From the NCBI GenBank assembly GCA_018064695.1, contig JAGHUU010000211.1, forward strand, positions 1-8,533: a stretch of DNA of 8,533 nucleotides, written 5' to 3'. The DNA comes from Candidatus Blautia equi. GTDB lineage: Bacteria > Bacillota > Clostridia > Lachnospirales > Lachnospiraceae. Both the position numbers and the translations under genes were made by a program. Below are positions 1 to 7,170 of this stretch, piece after piece. How positions within the stretch are numbered: position 1 is the first letter of the stretch; every line of letters begins with the position of its first letter. Below the pieces are notes generated by a model, which saw only the letters and a program-made list of their open reading frames with translations, had not been told where the DNA came from and did not search any database.

Positions 1-1
1 G

Positions 2-52
2 AAAATCGAAAGTTTCCTGAAAGCATACTATGAGGAGTGCGGAAGAAAATGA
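2..52 (+). CDS. C-terminal end of an upstream gene (partial, unidentified)
   Basis: Only one plus-strand frame stays open from the window edge to base 52, where it ends in TGA; the other two plus frames stop at bases 20 and 33. The visible tail is 16 residues, KIESFLKAYYEECGRK, amphipathic and charged like an ordinary helical C-terminus. A strong hairpin and T-tract follow about 40 nt later, which fits the end of a transcription unit. The fragment is too short to assign a family. Confidence 0.5.
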   Translation, partial: KIESFLKAYYEECGRK

Positions 53-92
53 ATCAGGAAGGGCATAATCATTATATCAGATACGTATATTA

Positions 93-145
93 AAGGGAGT
101 ACAGTATGAAGATCACACTGTACTCCCTTACTTTTTGTCTTTTTT
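93..145 (+). terminator. Rho-independent terminator for the upstream gene
   Basis: Bases 93-105 (AAGGGAGTACAGT) pair perfectly with 117-129, giving a 13-bp stem and an 11-nt loop. Downstream on the plus strand comes ACTTTTTGTCTTTTTT, a good but interrupted T-tract. Read on the minus strand, the stem is followed only by TTAATATACG, so it would be a weaker terminator for the convergent hydrolase gene. The main role is probably plus-strand termination. Confidence 0.85.
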
Positions 146-146
146 G

Positions 147-193
147 AATGAAACATCCGGAACAGATCACTGTCCCTTATGTTTCATTTTTTT
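147..193 (+). terminator. Second hairpin with T-tract, overlapping the 3' end of the convergent gene
   Basis: AATGAAACAT at 147-156 pairs with ATGTTTCATT at 179-188, a perfect 10-bp lower stem. Inside it, G159 and G160 pair with C176 and C175, and ACAG at 162-165 pairs with CTGT at 170-173 around a 4-nt loop. On the plus strand the structure runs straight into a run of seven T (187-193). It lies just after the first terminator and contains the stop codon of the minus-strand hydrolase (184-186). It looks like a back-up terminator against plus-strand read-through. On the minus strand it is followed by A-rich sequence and should not terminate alone. Confidence 0.65.
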
Positions 194-876
194 CTATTGC
201 AGAAAAATCCGCAGGACGGACCCTCGTAGCTGTCTACCGGGTTTCCGAACATTTCGATCTGTGCAGCAGATACCTGGCCGGACTGGATCTGATTCCAGAA
301 AGCGGCTACTTTCTGTACATAATCGGAAGCGAGAACCGGATTGGCGTGGGAAGCGAGGATCGTATCATATTCACCTTTAAGCTCTTCTAATTTCTGTAAG
401 GAAGATGCAAACTGCCCCGGTCTTCTGTGAGGACCGAACATGAAGATCTGTCCACTCTGGACTGAGTCACCTGCAAACAGCTGGCGGTTTTCTGCATCCA
501 GAACGGCAATGCTGCCCTTGGTATGCCCTGGGATGCCGATAATCTTAAGCATTCTGCCGCCAAGATCTATCTGATCCCCATCCTCCACAGGAATCAGCGT
601 ACCGGACAATTTTCCATTGAGACCGCAGTTTTCATAATCCGCTTTATGCATATAAAACTCAGAAAACCGGTTATTTCCGGCCACATGATCGCCGTCTCCA
701 TGAGTATTCAGAAGAAGCAGCGGAAGATCAGTGACCTGTTCAACCTCTTCACGAATCTTCATCCCACTGACCCCGGTATCGATCAGCAGCGCTTTCTCCT
801 TTCCAATCAGCAGATAACAGTAAACAAAACCATCTTCTATCAGGTATGTGTTTTCATTCAATTTCTTCATTTCCAC
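184..876 (-). CDS. Metallo-beta-lactamase-fold hydrolase, 230 aa
   Basis: A cytosolic MBL-fold (glyoxalase II-like) hydrolase whose substrate cannot be told from sequence. Family landmarks, in order: the early LLIDTG strand (residues 30-35), the metal motif THGDGDH (His59, Asp61, Asp63, His64), PGHTKGS with His118, the bridging Asp137 in FAGDS, and His177 in ASHANP. The first metal motif is HxDxDH rather than the classical HxHxDH, so one site-1 histidine is aspartate. Length is normal for a single-domain enzyme, and no signal peptide is visible. The start is GTG at 876: AGGAGG at 888-883 lies 6 nt upstream, whereas the in-frame ATG at 870 would be 12 nt away. The gene converges on the end of the upstream gene and is divergent from pepF. 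The stop codon lies inside a hairpin. The fold is certain; the reaction is unknown. Confidence 0.9.
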   Translation of the reverse strand: MEMKKLNENTYLIEDGFVYCYLLIGKEKALLIDTGVSGMKIREEVEQVTDLPLLLLNTHGDGDHVAGNNRFSEFYMHKADYENCGLNGKLSGTLIPVEDGDQIDLGGRMLKIIGIPGHTKGSIAVLDAENRQLFAGDSVQSGQIFMFGPHRRPGQFASSLQKLEELKGEYDTILASHANPVLASDYVQKVAAFWNQIQSGQVSAAQIEMFGNPVDSYEGPSCGFFCNRKK

Positions 877-903
877 GATGAACCTCCTGTTTAAATTATC
901 CTT

Positions 904-933
904 ATTTTATCATGGCTTCCGACATGGAAACAA
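904..933 (-). promoter_or_regulatory. Possible promoter of the MBL-fold hydrolase gene
   Basis: On the minus strand, TTGTTT (933-928) and TAAAAT (909-904) are separated by 18 nt, a rough match to a sigma-A promoter. The -10-like box is followed 15 nt later by the AGGAGG ribosome site of the hydrolase. Both boxes deviate from consensus, so this is a candidate only. Confidence 0.3.
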
Positions 934-1012
934 TGAAATAAAGAAAATATACATTGTGAAAAATGGACCTTCCGGTATCTTACTGCATTTGCCTGCGGGA
1001 ATGCTGCTTTAC

Positions 1013-1039
1013 TTGCTTTTGCATTCAAAAAGGTATACT
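1013..1039 (+). promoter_or_regulatory. Possible promoter for the pepF-LRR-VWA-MoxR run
   Basis: TATACT at 1034-1039 is a good -10 box. The best -35-like hexamer, TTGCTT at 1013-1018, is only 15 nt upstream, shorter than the usual 17. A second -10-like string, TAAAAT, lies at 1044-1049. If correct, the pepF leader would be about 110 nt. A perfect 10-bp palindrome, TCTTATAAGA (1066-1075), sits just downstream of the predicted start point and could be an operator, but that is inference. Nothing else is recognised in the divergent spacer 877-1157. Confidence 0.35.
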
Positions 1040-1157
1040 ATGTTAAAATGAGTGCTGTTTTCATTTCTTATAAGATAGGTATGTAATTCAGCATAGAAGC
1101 AGAGAGCAAGAAGCTTTTTTTAATCAATATTATACAATGAAGGATGAGGAATCAGGC

Positions 1158-2918
1158 ATGTACGACAGATGGTCATTAAAAGTTTTATATGATAGTTATG
1201 AGGATGAGAAATTTCAGAGTGATCTGAAGAAAGTGGATGAGCTGAATGCCAGATATAATGAGCTGGCGGAGAGTTTGGGGCAAAAGAGTGAAGTGGAGAC
1301 GATCAAAGAGATTCTTCTCCTTGAGGAGGAATATGAGGTCCTGGTTCACAGACTTTATGATTTCTGCGGTCTGGCCGGAGAAGCGGATACCACTGATGAG
1401 AATGCATCCTCTTACCTGGGCGTTCTGATGCAGAAGGCCAACGAGTCCACCCGCCCGGGAACCATTTTACAGAAATATATCGCAAAAGTAGAAAATATCG
1501 ATGCCTGCATCGCACAGGATGCGCTTCTAAAAGAGTATGAGGACCGCCTCCACAGAATTCAGGCAGATGACAAATATATGTTAGGTGAAGATGTAGAGGA
1601 AGCCCTTTCCCGCATGGATATCAGCGGCGGCCAGGCATGGAGCAAGCTGCAGTCCTACCTGACTTCCAGCGTGAAGGTCATGTTCCGCGGCGAGGAGACC
1701 ACCCTTCCCGGCATCCGAAATATGGCCTACGAGGCAGACCCGGCCGTTCGTAAAGAGGCTTATGAGGCAGAGCTTGCCTGCTACGAGCAGATCAAGGATT
1801 CTGTAGCCTTCGCCCTGAACAGCATCAAGATGCAGGATTGGAGCACCTGCCGCATGAGAGGACACAAATCCCCTCTGGATAAGGTACTCTATAATTCCAG
1901 AATGCAGAGAGCCACCCTGGAGGCACTGATGGAAGCCATGAAAGAATACATGCCAAACTTCCATGAGTATCTGAAAGCCAAAGCAGTTGCCCTGGGACAC
2001 AAGAACGGCCTTCCATGGTACGACCTCTTTGCCCCAATGGGAAACAGCACAGAGAAATATTCCGTTGCGGATGCCAAAGCATTCCTTATGAAAGTATTCA
2101 ATGACGTAAACCCACGCATGGCAGAGATCATCGACCGTGCCTTTGAGGAGGAGTGGATCGACTTCTTCCCAAGAAAAGGCAAAGTAGGAGGCGCCTTCTG
2201 CGCAGGACTTCTTGGTGAAAAGCAGTTCCGTATCCTCACAAACTTTGACGGATCCTTCAGCGATGTGGTGACCCTGGCCCATGAGCTGGGACACGGCTAT
2301 CATGATTTCATGACCCACGACAACCGCCCGCTGAACATGGACTATTCCATGCCGGTGGCTGAGACCGCATCCACCTTCAACGAGAACGTAGTAAAAGGTT
2401 ACGCACTGGATCATACACCGAATGATGACGAGAAACTGGCCATTCTTGAGGGCGAGCTCAGCGATGTGACCCAGATCATCTGTGATATTTATTCCAGATT
2501 CCTGTTTGAATCCAAAGTTGTGGATAACAGAGAGTCCAGCTTTATGTTTGCAGACAAGCTCTGTGAATACATGCTGGAGGCGCAGAAAGAAGCTTACGGA
2601 GATGGATTAGATCATGAGATTCTTCATCCATATATGTGGGTATGCAAGGGCCATTACTACAGTGCAGACCTTGGATTCTACAACTTCCCATATGCTTTCG
2701 GCGGCCTTTTTGCAAGAGGTCTTTACGCTAAATTCCGTCAGGAGGGCGCAGCTTTCCTGGAGAAATATAACCTCATGCTGAAGGAGACTCCTGTGAGAAG
2801 TGTGGAAGACGTGGCTAAGATCTGTGACATCGACCTTACAGATAAGGAATTCTGGCTTATGAGCCTTCATTCCTATGATGAGGACATTGCAGAGTTCAAA
2901 CGCCTGACTGCAAAATAA
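1158..2918 (+). CDS. pepF: Oligoendopeptidase F, M3 family zinc peptidase, 586 aa
   Basis: A cytosolic zinc metallopeptidase that cuts short peptides, typically completing breakdown of imported or proteasome-like products. The catalytic helix carries HELGH (His375, Glu376, His379), and the third zinc ligand is most likely Glu402 in the ETAS motif 23 residues further on, the spacing expected of M3 peptidases. The C-terminal GHYYSADLGFYNFPYAFG segment around residues 498-515 is the conserved His/Tyr substrate-binding region of the PepF subfamily. The N-terminal half is the charged helical M3 N-domain. Length matches the roughly 590-aa clostridial PepF group. The start is ATG 1158: GAGGA at 1146-1150 is 7 nt upstream, and the protein then begins MYDRWSL, as relatives do. 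The in-frame ATG at 1137 has no ribosome site. The next gene starts 26 nt after the stop, so co-transcription is likely. Confidence 0.95.
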   Translation: MYDRWSLKVLYDSYEDEKFQSDLKKVDELNARYNELAESLGQKSEVETIKEILLLEEEYEVLVHRLYDFCGLAGEADTTDENASSYLGVLMQKANESTRPGTILQKYIAKVENIDACIAQDALLKEYEDRLHRIQADDKYMLGEDVEEALSRMDISGGQAWSKLQSYLTSSVKVMFRGEETTLPGIRNMAYEADPAVRKEAYEAELACYEQIKDSVAFALNSIKMQDWSTCRMRGHKSPLDKVLYNSRMQRATLEALMEAMKEYMPNFHEYLKAKAVALGHKNGLPWYDLFAPMGNSTEKYSVADAKAFLMKVFNDVNPRMAEIIDRAFEEEWIDFFPRKGKVGGAFCAGLLGEKQFRILTNFDGSFSDVVTLAHELGHGYHDFMTHDNRPLNMDYSMPVAETASTFNENVVKGYALDHTPNDDEKLAILEGELSDVTQIICDIYSRFLFESKVVDNRESSFMFADKLCEYMLEAQKEAYGDGLDHEILHPYMWVCKGHYYSADLGFYNFPYAFGGLFARGLYAKFRQEGAAFLEKYNLMLKETPVRSVEDVAKICDIDLTDKEFWLMSLHSYDEDIAEFKRLTAK

Positions 2919-2944
2919 TCAGCGGGATTTTTCAGGAGAGAGAA

Positions 2945-3964
2945 ATGCTTGAGAGAATTGACTATGTACTGAAAAACCAGAGTGTCTGGATCTATCGCTG
3001 CTACGGGGAAGGAACCATTGTGGAGCTTCCCGGTGTGATCCGGGGACTGCCTGTGGTGAACCTGGCGGATCACTGTTTTGCACAGGAGCCATCCTATCGA
3101 TATAAGCCCCATGAGATCTACACCATCTACCGCGAGGAGTGGGAAGGCGATGGTGCAGGAGAAACGGAACACCGTCTGCAGGGCACAGCGGCTGCGCCGG
3201 AGTATCCGGTATTTACCAGCCAGATCGAGGAAGTGTACTTCCCGGAAAATCTGGTTGCCATCGAGGACTATGTCTTTTACGGCTGTCCGAACCTTCACAT
3301 CATCCACATCCCCACAACCATGAGGCGCTTTGGCGGACAGTCCTTTGTGGCGACCCACCACATCAACTGTTTCTATTTTACAGTGGATAATGAAAGCGAG
3401 ACACCATATATGCTGAAGGAAGTTTTAAAGGAACTTCCTGACAGGCTGGATATCATTTTTGAAAACAGGGCAGGGCAGAAGGTTTTTCAGATCCTCTATC
3501 TGGACTACTATGAGGAATCCAGAGAGAATACGCCGGCCCGCCTCTTTGACCTTGTCTTCCACGGAACCGGATATATGTACCGCCAGTGTTTCAACGGAAG
3601 AGAGATCGATTTTAAGAAGTTTGATGAGCAGTTCCATTTTGCGGTGGCGCAGGAATATATGCCTTATGTATTTCAGCTTGCCTACACCCGCCTGACCTAT
3701 CCAAGAGGATTCAGCGAGGAGGCAAAAGAAGAGCATCTGGCATGGCTCCGTCTGGAGTATAAAGCCCTGAGCCGATGGATCTTTGATGAGCATAAAGAAG
3801 ACCTCATCCGGACTCTTGGCGATTACGGATATTATACAGAGGACATCCTGAGCTGGTTCATGAACGTGGCCTCCGACAGAAAGAGTGCGGAGAACGTAAG
3901 CTACCTTATGGACTACCGCAGAACCCATTTTGGAGCTAAGAAGAAAAAGAAATACGAGTTTTAA
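2945..3964 (+). CDS. BspA-like leucine-rich-repeat (LRR_5) protein, 339 aa
   Basis: The N-terminal third shows LRR_5-type repeats: GTIVELPGVIRGLPVVNLADHCF (about residues 23-46, in which the I-x-G-L-P-V pattern is typical of a first repeat), then IEEVYFPENLVAIEDYVFYGC (94-114) and NLHIIHIPTTMRRFGGQSF (116-134). An acidic, unrelated insertion (about 48-92) separates the first repeat from the others. From about residue 140 the protein is a helical region of no recognised family, ending in a lysine-rich tail (KKKKKYEF). There is no signal peptide or cell-wall anchor, so unlike many BspA relatives it should be cytosolic. AGGAGAG (2934-2940) sets the start at 2945. It lies 26 nt after pepF and 33 nt before the VWA gene. 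Its likely role is protein-protein recognition for the VWA/MoxR pair; this is inferred from position only. Confidence 0.8.
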   Translation: MLERIDYVLKNQSVWIYRCYGEGTIVELPGVIRGLPVVNLADHCFAQEPSYRYKPHEIYTIYREEWEGDGAGETEHRLQGTAAAPEYPVFTSQIEEVYFPENLVAIEDYVFYGCPNLHIIHIPTTMRRFGGQSFVATHHINCFYFTVDNESETPYMLKEVLKELPDRLDIIFENRAGQKVFQILYLDYYEESRENTPARLFDLVFHGTGYMYRQCFNGREIDFKKFDEQFHFAVAQEYMPYVFQLAYTRLTYPRGFSEEAKEEHLAWLRLEYKALSRWIFDEHKEDLIRTLGDYGYYTEDILSWFMNVASDRKSAENVSYLMDYRRTHFGAKKKKKYEF

Positions 3965-3997
3965 TAATTTTGATAATCAGAAAGGCAGGTGAAGACA

Positions 3998-5368
3998 ATG
4001 ACCGTAAATGAGCGTCTCTCGGAGCAGTTTGAGGCGGTGTCCTTAAGGATACTGACCAATGCCCGAAATGAGCTCTACATTACCATGCGATATCTGGATC
4101 TGGCCTTGTCTTCACTGAGGATTCAGATCACCACGGATTTAAAAGGCATCGGTACCGATGGCCTGTCCCTCTTTGTGCATCCCAAGATCCTGGCCGATCT
4201 TTATGAGCGGAACCGGCTGAAAGTAAACCGCGTGTATCTGCACTGCGTTTACCATTGCCTGTTCCGGCATTTGTTTAAAAAGACCAGACCGGACCCGGAA
4301 CTGTGGCGCATCTCCTGCGACATGGCGGTGGAATCCATCATCGATTCCCTCTATGTGCGAAGCGTCCGCATGCCAAGAAGCCGAATCCGTCTGAACTGGT
4401 ATGACATCCTGAAAAAAGAACTGAAGGTTCTCACAGCCGAGGGCATTTACCGTGTGCTCTCCAGGCGCCGCATGACAGAGTTTGAGCGCCGGCAGCTGCT
4501 GGAAGAATTCTGCATCGACGACCATTCCCTCTGGCCAAAACCGGAGCCACCTGGAAAAACTCCTAAGCCTGAAACAGAGCTTCTGGAAAAGAAGTGGCAG
4601 GACATCAGCGAGAAGACCCAGACGGAGATGGAAGCTTTTTCCAAAGAAGCCTCCCATGGGGACGGAGATCTGCTGGATGAGATGAAGGTGGAGAACCGGG
4701 AGCGCTATGATTACAAAGGCTTCCTGCGGAAGTTTGCCGTCATGAAGGAAGAGATGCAGATGGACATTGACACCTTTGATTATGTCTTCTACAGCTTTGG
4801 CCTTTCCATGTACGGAAACATGCCGCTTATAGAGCCGCAGGAATACAAAGAAGTCCATAAGATCCAGGAATTTGTCATCGTTATAGATGTGTCCATGTCC
4901 ACCAGCGGAGAACTGGTGAAGACGTTCCTGGAACAGACCTACTCCGTGCTCACAGAGTCGGAGAGCTTCCTGAAAAAAGTGCATATCCGCATTATCCAGT
5001 GCGATGAGCGTGTGCAGGCAGATCAGAAGATCACCTGCCGGGAAGAACTGGACGATTACATGAAGCATTTTACATTGACCGGAAACGGCGGCACAGATTT
5101 CCGCCCGGCTTTTGATTATGTCAATGAATTGATAGACAGAAAAGAATTTCATTTCCTGAAGGGAATGATCTATTTTACAGACGGACTTGGAATCTATCCA
5201 AGGAGACGGCCAGCCTACGAAACCGCCTTTGTTTTCATGGAGGAGGATTACGAGGATGCCCAGGTACCGCCGTGGGCCATCAAGCTCATCATTGAAAAGG
5301 AACAGCTTGAGGAGGAAGCCGGACTCAGACCGGATTATCAGTTTGTCTGGGAGGAAGAACAGAAATGA
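3998..5368 (+). CDS. VWA-like protein with degenerate metallopeptidase-type N-terminus (DUF2201-like), 456 aa
   Basis: A two-part cytosolic protein. The N-terminal part (about 1-150) resembles the putative-metallopeptidase domain that precedes DUF2201/VWA-like domains: a helix with LHCVYHCLFRH, then DPELWRISCDMAVES (Asp108). The usual HExxH reads His82-Cys83-Val84-Tyr85-His86, so the catalytic Glu is missing. A charged linker (about 175-240) follows. The C-terminal VWA-like domain (about 290-450) keeps the full MIDAS: DVSMS (Asp297, Ser299, Ser301), Thr366 in GGTDF and Asp395 in FTDG. It should therefore bind a divalent metal and a partner. The preferred start is ATG 3998, with AGGTGA at 3987-3992 five nt upstream; GTG 3989 would add three residues and has a poorer site. 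Its stop overlaps the MoxR start (ATGA), indicating translational coupling. It probably works with that ATPase as a chaperone or remodelling pair. Confidence 0.85.
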   Translation: MTVNERLSEQFEAVSLRILTNARNELYITMRYLDLALSSLRIQITTDLKGIGTDGLSLFVHPKILADLYERNRLKVNRVYLHCVYHCLFRHLFKKTRPDPELWRISCDMAVESIIDSLYVRSVRMPRSRIRLNWYDILKKELKVLTAEGIYRVLSRRRMTEFERRQLLEEFCIDDHSLWPKPEPPGKTPKPETELLEKKWQDISEKTQTEMEAFSKEASHGDGDLLDEMKVENRERYDYKGFLRKFAVMKEEMQMDIDTFDYVFYSFGLSMYGNMPLIEPQEYKEVHKIQEFVIVIDVSMSTSGELVKTFLEQTYSVLTESESFLKKVHIRIIQCDERVQADQKITCREELDDYMKHFTLTGNGGTDFRPAFDYVNELIDRKEFHFLKGMIYFTDGLGIYPRRRPAYETAFVFMEEDYEDAQVPPWAIKLIIEKEQLEEEAGLRPDYQFVWEEEQK

Positions 5369-6894
5369 ATATTAAGAGAGCAAAAGACGAAATTAAACAT
5401 GCCATATCCGCTTATCTGGAGAAGGATGAGTTTGGGGATTATCTGATCCCGGCCATCCGCCAGAGACCGATCCTTCTTATGGGACCTCCAGGTATCGGAA
5501 AGACCCAGATCATGGAGCAGATCGCAGGAGAGTGTGACCTGGCGCTGGTATCCTACACCATCACTCATCACACCAGACAGAGTGCCATTGGTCTGCCGTT
5601 TATCAAGGAAAAAGAATATGCCGGAAAAATGTATTCCGTCACCGAGTATACCATGAGCGAGATCATCGCTTCCGTATACGACACTATGGAAGCCTCCGGT
5701 AAAAAAGAGGGTATCCTTTTCATCGATGAGATCAACTGTGTTTCAGAGACACTGGCGCCTACCATGCTGCAGTTCCTGCAGTGCAAGAGCTTTGGCAACC
5801 AGAAGGTTCCGCAGGGATGGATCATTGTGGCAGCAGGCAACCCGCCGGAATATAACAAATCTGTCCGAGAGTTCGACGTGGTTACGCTGGACCGTGTAAA
5901 GGTGATCAATGTTGAGGCGGATTTTCCAATCTGGAAGGAATATGCATATCAGGTAGGTATTCACGGAAGTGTTATCTCTTATCTGGATGTTTATAAGGAT
6001 AATTTCTACTGCATGGAGACCACAGTGGATGGCAAGCGTTTTGTCACCGCCCGTGGATGGCAGGATCTCTCTGAGATGATCTATGCCTATGAGAAGCTGG
6101 AGCTTCCAATGGATCAGGATGTAATGTATCAGTATCTCCAGCATCCGCGTGTAGCTAAGGATTTTGCCAACTATCTGGAGCTCTATTATAAATATCAGAA
6201 TGACTATCAGATCGACGAGATTCTGCAGGGAACCATCCGCAAGGGCGCGCTGGATAAGCTGAAATTTGCTTCCTTTGATGAGCGCCTGGAGGTCGTAGGC
6301 CTTCTTCTGGCCCGCATGGGAGAGAATTTCCGCGAGAATGCAGCCAAAGAGAGCTGCACAGACCGCCTCTTCGAGTTCCTGAAGCAGTTTAAGAAACAGC
6401 TGGAGCGCGAAGATGCTGTGACTCCTGCACAGGTATTTACCGACCTTCTGGAATGCGAGAAACAGACCGTATCTGACCGCGCGGCAGCAGGTCAGAACGA
6501 GAAAGAACTGAAGATGCAGTACCGACGCTTCTTTGCAATTCTGGAGAAGTACGGAAAACTGCTTGCAGATGCCAAACCTGCTGACGGCGAGGACGCCTTC
6601 GAACTGGTTCGTGTCGAGTTCGAGAAAGAGACCGAGGCTCTGGAAGAGCACACCACCCTCACCTCAGAGCAGCTGGAATACGCTTTTGATTTCATGGAGG
6701 CAGCCTTCGGCGAAAGCCAGGAGATGGTAGTCTGGATCACCGAACTGGCCGTAAACTCCGACGCCATGAACTTCATCGAAGCCAACGAGTGCCCAAGATA
6801 CTACATGTACAACAAGACCCTCCTCTTCGAGGACTCCCAGGCAGACATCCATCACGCACTGGAACAGATCAGGGAGGATATGATCAACGGATGA
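5365..6894 (+). CDS. MoxR-type AAA+ ATPase with long C-terminal extension, 509 aa
   Basis: An AAA+ ATPase of the MoxR/AAA_5 kind. Walker A is GPPGIGKT (residues 40-47), Walker B is ILFIDE (Asp121, Glu122), and sensor 1 is Asn159 in AAGNPPEYN. A conserved FDVVTLDRV stretch follows at about 170. The ATPase core with its lid occupies roughly residues 10-270. About 240 further residues (270-509) are charged and mostly helical, and I do not recognise them; ordinary MoxR proteins are about 320-350 aa. GGAGGA (5350-5355) is 9 nt upstream of the ATG, which overlaps the VWA stop by 4 nt. MoxR proteins form hexameric rings that remodel clients, often through a VWA partner, and the overlap makes the upstream gene that partner. 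The client is unknown, although the LRR protein is a candidate adaptor. The terminator at 6978-7005 probably ends the operon. Confidence 0.9.
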   Translation: MNIKRAKDEIKHAISAYLEKDEFGDYLIPAIRQRPILLMGPPGIGKTQIMEQIAGECDLALVSYTITHHTRQSAIGLPFIKEKEYAGKMYSVTEYTMSEIIASVYDTMEASGKKEGILFIDEINCVSETLAPTMLQFLQCKSFGNQKVPQGWIIVAAGNPPEYNKSVREFDVVTLDRVKVINVEADFPIWKEYAYQVGIHGSVISYLDVYKDNFYCMETTVDGKRFVTARGWQDLSEMIYAYEKLELPMDQDVMYQYLQHPRVAKDFANYLELYYKYQNDYQIDEILQGTIRKGALDKLKFASFDERLEVVGLLLARMGENFRENAAKESCTDRLFEFLKQFKKQLEREDAVTPAQVFTDLLECEKQTVSDRAAAGQNEKELKMQYRRFFAILEKYGKLLADAKPADGEDAFELVRVEFEKETEALEEHTTLTSEQLEYAFDFMEAAFGESQEMVVWITELAVNSDAMNFIEANECPRYYMYNKTLLFEDSQADIHHALEQIREDMING

Positions 6895-6977
6895 TGAGTA
6901 GTGGGGCAGCCCATCAACAGATCTGATCACCTGTTTCTATGCGAAAGATATAGTAATTAAACATATAGTAATGTTGG

Positions 6978-7010
6978 TAAGGTGTCCGTTCTTTCGGACA
7001 CCTTATTCTT
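6978..7010 (+). terminator. Terminator at the end of the MoxR operon
   Basis: TAAGGTGTCCG (6978-6988) pairs perfectly with CGGACACCTTA (6995-7005) around a 6-nt TTCTTT loop, an 11-bp stem. It is followed by TTCTT, a short T-rich tail, so some read-through into the small ORF and exonuclease is possible. In the spacer before it, the 10-mer ATATAGTAAT occurs twice, at 6948-6957 and 6963-6972, with no known role. No clear promoter was found between this hairpin and the ORF at 7056; TACTAT at 7020-7025 is a possible -10 without a convincing -35. Confidence 0.75.
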
Positions 7011-7055
7011 TATCATAGGTACTATAGACAGCATAGAAAACAGGAGGTTCGAACT

Positions 7056-7157
7056 ATGAAGGGATATGCAACTGCTGAAGGATATATGGGATATGTGGAA
7101 GGTAGATTTGTTCTGTTTGCGTCTGAAACGGATTACTACGAATATATAGCTGATTAA
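7056..7157 (+). CDS. Small ORF, 33 aa, unknown function
   Basis: Encodes a 33-residue acidic, tyrosine-rich peptide beginning MKGYATAEGYMGYVEG and ending DYYEYIAD. It contains two GY-x-GY-like repeats (GYATAEGY and GYMGY) and a central RFVLFAS strand. It has no membrane segment or signal peptide and no cysteines. Evidence that it is translated: AGGAGG at 7042-7047 with 8-nt spacing to ATG, a stop placed immediately before the exonuclease ribosome site, and 13 nt between the two genes. The Shine-Dalgarno context AAACAGGAGGTTC is identical over 13 nt to that of the minus-strand hydrolase. I have an impression of similar short proteins in gut Clostridia but cannot verify it here. It is probably co-transcribed with the exonuclease. 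Its role is unknown; it could be a small partner protein or a leader ORF. Confidence 0.65.
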   Translation: MKGYATAEGYMGYVEGRFVLFASETDYYEYIAD

Positions 7158-7170
7158 GAAAGGAGAAAAC

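Noticed and set aside
49..93. 14-codon ORF with an ATGA overlap onto the upstream gene's stop
   Set aside because: It is very short, has no ribosome site beyond chance, ends at the terminator stem and has no recognisable sequence.
1137..1157. Earlier in-frame ATG for pepF
   Set aside because: No Shine-Dalgarno upstream; ATG 1158 has GAGGA at ideal spacing and gives the usual family N-terminus.
4139..5152. Long open frame on the minus strand, 337 codons, opposite the VWA gene
   Set aside because: It mirrors the codon structure of the strongly supported sense gene, has no recognisable motif and would destroy the operon layout. The same applies to long minus-strand frames at 1581-2414 and 5743-6651.
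6948..6972. ATATAGTAAT direct repeat, two copies 15 nt apart
   Set aside because: Short and AT-rich in an AT-rich spacer; no third copy pattern and no link to a known operator or recombination site.
7038..7050. 13-nt match AAACAGGAGGTTC shared with the leader of the minus-strand hydrolase (892-880)
   Set aside because: The core is a perfect Shine-Dalgarno, so the similarity is probably convergent; no wider similarity flanks it.
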